From the NCBI GenBank assembly GCA_934339005.1, contig CAKRHR010000039.1, positions 1-26,780 on the forward strand: 26,780 nt of DNA. The letters are read 5' to 3'. This document shows, piece by piece, positions 24,923 through 26,780 of the stretch. The notes beneath the pieces are model-generated. The model did not search any database, was not told where the DNA came from, and saw nothing but the letters and a program-made list of their open reading frames with translations. The stretch comes from an uncultured Catenibacillus sp. (GTDB lineage: Bacteria > Bacillota > Clostridia > Lachnospirales > Lachnospiraceae). Position numbers and translations under genes: made by a program. Every line of letters starts with the position of its first letter. Positions within the stretch are counted from its first letter, which is position 1.

Positions 24923-25990
24923 TTAGTCAAATACAATTGTTTCGCCTGTTTCTGCAGATTTGTAAATAGCCTCAATAACACGAGTGACTACGGCTGCCTG
25001 TTCTGGAAGGACTGCAGGATCTGTGCCTTTTGTGATGCAGTCTACCCATTTTGTCATATCATATTCCCACATATTATATTTAGCTTCGGGACTCTTTGTT
25101 TCTGTAACAAGTTTGCCATTCACCATCTTTGTAACACGAACACTGTCTTCAAATCCAGGGCCAACCATATCAGCACCTGCCAGTGTACCTGCTACAGAGC
25201 AAATGATGCCAGGGGCTTCCTGCAGCATATTAGAACGCCATGCTGTTTCAATATAGAACATTGCACCATTTTTCATTGTAATCATAGCCATCGCTGTATC
25301 TTCTACATCAAAATTATTCGGATCCCATGGTCCTAGGTCATTGCCTTCAGGAAAATTTTTCATTTTATCAAATGTCACACCACGAACACTGGCAACATCG
25401 TAATTATCTGTCAGCCACATTGGCAGGTCAATTGAATGAGGGCCACCGTCCATCAGCACACCGCCACCATTTAATTCTTTATTTGTATACACTCCATATG
25501 CAGGCAGACGTGATGGACGAAGCTGTGAAGAACGAATATAATATACATCACCAAATTCTCCGGCTTCATACATTCTTTTCATTTCCATTGGGGCTGTATT
25601 ATAACGCCACTGTGTGCCACTTGTCAGTTTCTTACCAGATTTTTTCTGAGCTTCCAGCATTTTCTGAGCATCTGCATATGTACATGCCAATGGTTTTTCA
25701 CAATACACATCTTTACCATTTTCAAACGCACAAAGTGTCATTTCACAGTGCAATGGGTTTGGTGTGCATACATGTACAACATCAATATCTTCTGCTGCAC
25801 ACATTTCTTTATAGTCTGTGTAAATTTTTGCAGAAAGTCCAAAATCTTTATTTGCTTTCTCGCATCGCTCCGGAATCACATCACACATTGCAACAATTTC
25901 AACTTCATCCAAATGATTAACAAGCTGTGTCAAATGTTTTGTTGTTCCGATTTCACCAATACCAATAATACCAATTCTTTTCTTTCCCAT
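24923..25990 (-). CDS. Gfo/Idh/MocA-family NAD(P)-dependent oxidoreductase
   Basis: A 355-residue cytoplasmic dehydrogenase. An N-terminal Rossmann fold has the nucleotide motif GIIGIGEIG at 7-15, followed by CTPNPLH and the family E98-K99-P100 (CEKPLAC) with the catalytic lysine. The C-terminal substrate domain has GGGVLMDGGPHSIDLP, with D181 and H185 in the catalytic positions. Such enzymes oxidise or reduce sugars, inositols and related polyols. No sugar-catabolic neighbours help to name the substrate. GGAGGAG lies 7 bases before the ATG. It appears to be a single-gene transcript between its own terminator and a repeat-rich upstream region, which suggests dedicated regulation. Confidence 0.93.
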   Translation of the reverse strand: MGKKRIGIIGIGEIGTTKHLTQLVNHLDEVEIVAMCDVIPERCEKANKDFGLSAKIYTDYKEMCAAEDIDVVHVCTPNPLHCEMTLCAFENGKDVYCEKPLACTYADAQKMLEAQKKSGKKLTSGTQWRYNTAPMEMKRMYEAGEFGDVYYIRSSQLRPSRLPAYGVYTNKELNGGGVLMDGGPHSIDLPMWLTDNYDVASVRGVTFDKMKNFPEGNDLGPWDPNNFDVEDTAMAMITMKNGAMFYIETAWRSNMLQEAPGIICSVAGTLAGADMVGPGFEDSVRVTKMVNGKLVTETKSPEAKYNMWEYDMTKWVDCITKGTDPAVLPEQAAVVTRVIEAIYKSAETGETIVFD

Positions 25991-26039
25991 GATACTTCTC
26001 CTCCATTAAAATAATTTGTAACATTTTATAAATTACCAT

Positions 26040-26109
26040 TAAAGTACTTTACATAAACGGTTTTGTATTTTTACCGTTTTGTCATTTCGTACTTTTATTT
26101 TAACGAAAT
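26040..26109. promoter_or_regulatory. Three inverted repeats upstream of the Gfo/Idh gene
   Basis: Within 70 bases lie a perfect 12-bp palindrome TAAAGTACTTTA (26040-26051), AAACGGT/ACCGTTT (26055-26061 and 26073-26079), and ATTTCGT/ACGAAAT (26084-26090 and 26103-26109). They sit 50-120 bases before the start codon, where a repressor or activator would act. No convincing -35/-10 pair was found among them. The rest of the 316-base gene-free stretch 25991-26306, apart from the palindrome at 26163-26180, shows nothing that I recognise. Confidence 0.45.
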
Positions 26110-26162
26110 TTTTTATCCCAGGCGGTCTATCTTTCTGACTCTTTTTTCACAACACAGGATTT

Positions 26163-26180
26163 GGTTTCAAATTTGGAACC
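26163..26180. promoter_or_regulatory. Near-perfect 18-bp palindrome, candidate operator
   Basis: GGTTTCAAATTTGGAACC pairs at 8 of 9 symmetric positions. It lies about 175 bases before the Gfo/Idh start. On the minus strand it follows directly after a TACTAT (4 of 6 to a -10 box), so it may overlap a transcription start. The regulator is unknown. Confidence 0.45.
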
Positions 26181-26306
26181 ATAGTATCATATGAATTCAA
26201 AATCTTCAGTTGTTATATTAGGTTTTATCACTTCACATATTGTCTGGATATAACGTTTCAATAAAATTCCAAATATATCAAAGGCTTATATACTTCACCA
26301 TAACAC

Positions 26307-26356
26307 AAAAATCCCTGCAATTCACAGACACATATAGTATCTATAAATTACAGGGA
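26307..26356 (-). terminator. Intrinsic terminator of tRNA-Thr
   Basis: The minus-strand RNA forms a 20-bp uninterrupted stem (26337-26356 with 26312-26331) including four G-U pairs, with a 5-base loop followed by five T. The wobble pairs become A-C mismatches in the opposite direction, so it works only on the minus strand. It begins about 15 bases after the tRNA 3' end. Confidence 0.95.
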
Positions 26357-26370
26357 CTCTCAAAAATCAA

Positions 26371-26443
26371 AGCTAACGATGGGAATCGAACCCACGACCT
26401 ACGCATTACGAGTGCGTCGCTCTACCGACTGAGCCACGTTAGC
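26371..26443 (-). tRNA. tRNA-Thr (anticodon CGT)
   Basis: The cloverleaf is complete: 7-bp acceptor stem GCTAACG/CGTTAGC, D-arm with GGCTCAGTCGGTAGAGC, anticodon stem ACGCA/TGCGT around the loop CTCGTAA (anticodon CGT, reading ACG), and T-arm with GGTTCGATTCC. The discriminator base is T. The following bases are TTG, so CCA is not encoded and must be added by the cca product. The gene is transcribed alone between its own promoter and terminator. Confidence 0.97.
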
Positions 26444-26456
26444 AAAACTATATTAA

Positions 26457-26485
26457 ATTATACATCAGGTGTATCTTGCCGTCAA
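26457..26485 (-). promoter_or_regulatory. Promoter of tRNA-Thr
   Basis: TTGACG (26480-26485) and an exact TATAAT (26457-26462) are separated by 17 bases, ending 13 bases before the tRNA 5' end. The expected start of transcription leaves a short 5' leader of about six bases for RNase P. Confidence 0.92.
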
Positions 26486-26540
26486 GATAGATGACTGATT
26501 TTTTCCTTTTTTATGCTAACTTCTTTAAAAGTAATTTTAG

Positions 26541-26593
26541 AAAAATAAAAGAACCCATCAACATTTGCTTTACACATTTGCCAGTCGGTTCTT
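26541..26593 (-). terminator. Terminator of the rRNA operon
   Basis: On the minus strand AAGAACC (26587-26593) pairs with GGTTCTT (26549-26555), followed by TTATTTTT. The loop is about 30 bases long and contains a repeated AAATG element. It lies about 125 bases past the 23S 3' end. The spacer 26594-26716 is AT-rich and contains no 5S rRNA that I can recognise. Confidence 0.8.
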
Positions 26594-26716
26594 CATATTT
26601 AAACATATCTCATATTTAAATATATACCTTCAAAACTGCACATCAAAATATATTCTCTACATCTTTTTATCATTTTATTAACATTCCAATACATTGAAAC
26701 CAATTTAAACCACTTT

Positions 26717-26780
26717 GGTTAAGCCCTCGACCTATTAGTAACAGTCAACTCCATGCATTACTGCACTTCCATCCCTGCCC
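26717..26780 (-). rRNA. 23S ribosomal RNA, 3' end (partial)
   Basis: The minus strand reads the conserved 3' terminal part of 23S rRNA, with GTTACTAATAGGTCGAGG and the end GGCTTAACC. The gene continues past the right edge of the window. The exact mature 3' end is placed at the final CC of the terminal helix by comparison with other Firmicutes, and could differ by a few bases. Confidence 0.95.

Noticed and set aside
25327..25920. 197-codon plus-strand open frame
   Set aside because: It lies wholly antisense to the Gfo/Idh gene, whose motifs are intact; its His/Tyr/Leu-rich composition is that of a reverse-frame shadow.
26594..26660. AT-rich inverted ATATTTAAA repeats in the rRNA spacer
   Set aside because: Composition alone explains them and they are not followed by a termination signal.

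Overview
The window is a stretch of low-GC chromosome from an anaerobic Firmicute. The best fit is a clostridial gut lineage such as Lachnospiraceae, inferred from protein style, the split RNA polymerase locus, the MurT/GatD pair and AT-rich spacers with sigma-A promoters. Every gene I can support lies on the minus strand, so transcription runs from high to low coordinates, away from a 23S rRNA whose 3' end enters at the right edge. I see no transposase, integrase, CRISPR array, prophage or broken gene.

Right to left. (1) 26541-26780: 3' end of a 23S rRNA gene, a spacer with no 5S rRNA, and the rRNA terminator. (2) 26307-26485: a free-standing tRNA-Thr(CGT) with its own near-consensus promoter and a long terminator; CCA is not encoded. 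(3) 24880-26306: a Gfo/Idh/MocA-type oxidoreductase behind a regulatory region rich in inverted repeats. (4) 20605-24808: a transcription unit with a glyoxalase-like VOC protein, the CCA-adding enzyme, and murT-gatD, which amidate lipid II. It has a good promoter at 24780-24808 and a terminator at 20605-20645. (5) 12683-20582: rpoB-rpoC as a two-gene operon with its own promoter, a folded leader and an elaborate terminator. It is not flanked by the usual rplJ-rplL or rpsL-rpsG-fusA genes. (6) 7994-12650: a Ser/Thr-rich lipoprotein, a large membrane-anchored DUF3160 protein (zinc ribbon, Q/N-rich repeats, TM, TPR, DUF3160) and an overlapping membrane-anchored protein of unknown function; probably an envelope module. 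(7) 7551-7993: an intergenic region with a perfect-consensus promoter (7883-7911), about 180 nt of non-coding sequence and an intrinsic terminator (7695-7725), immediately upstream of (8). (8) 3-7550: a peptide/nickel-type ABC importer (two permeases, two ATPases, a lipoprotein binding protein) followed by a metal-dependent amidohydrolase, closed by a terminator at the left edge.

The most interesting item is region (7). It is either a free-standing small RNA or a terminator-controlled leader for the importer operon, and it resembles no RNA family I recognise. Second is the DUF3160 envelope module, whose function is unknown. The remainder is housekeeping (transcription, tRNA maturation, peptidoglycan amidation) plus one nutrient-uptake operon linked to a hydrolase.
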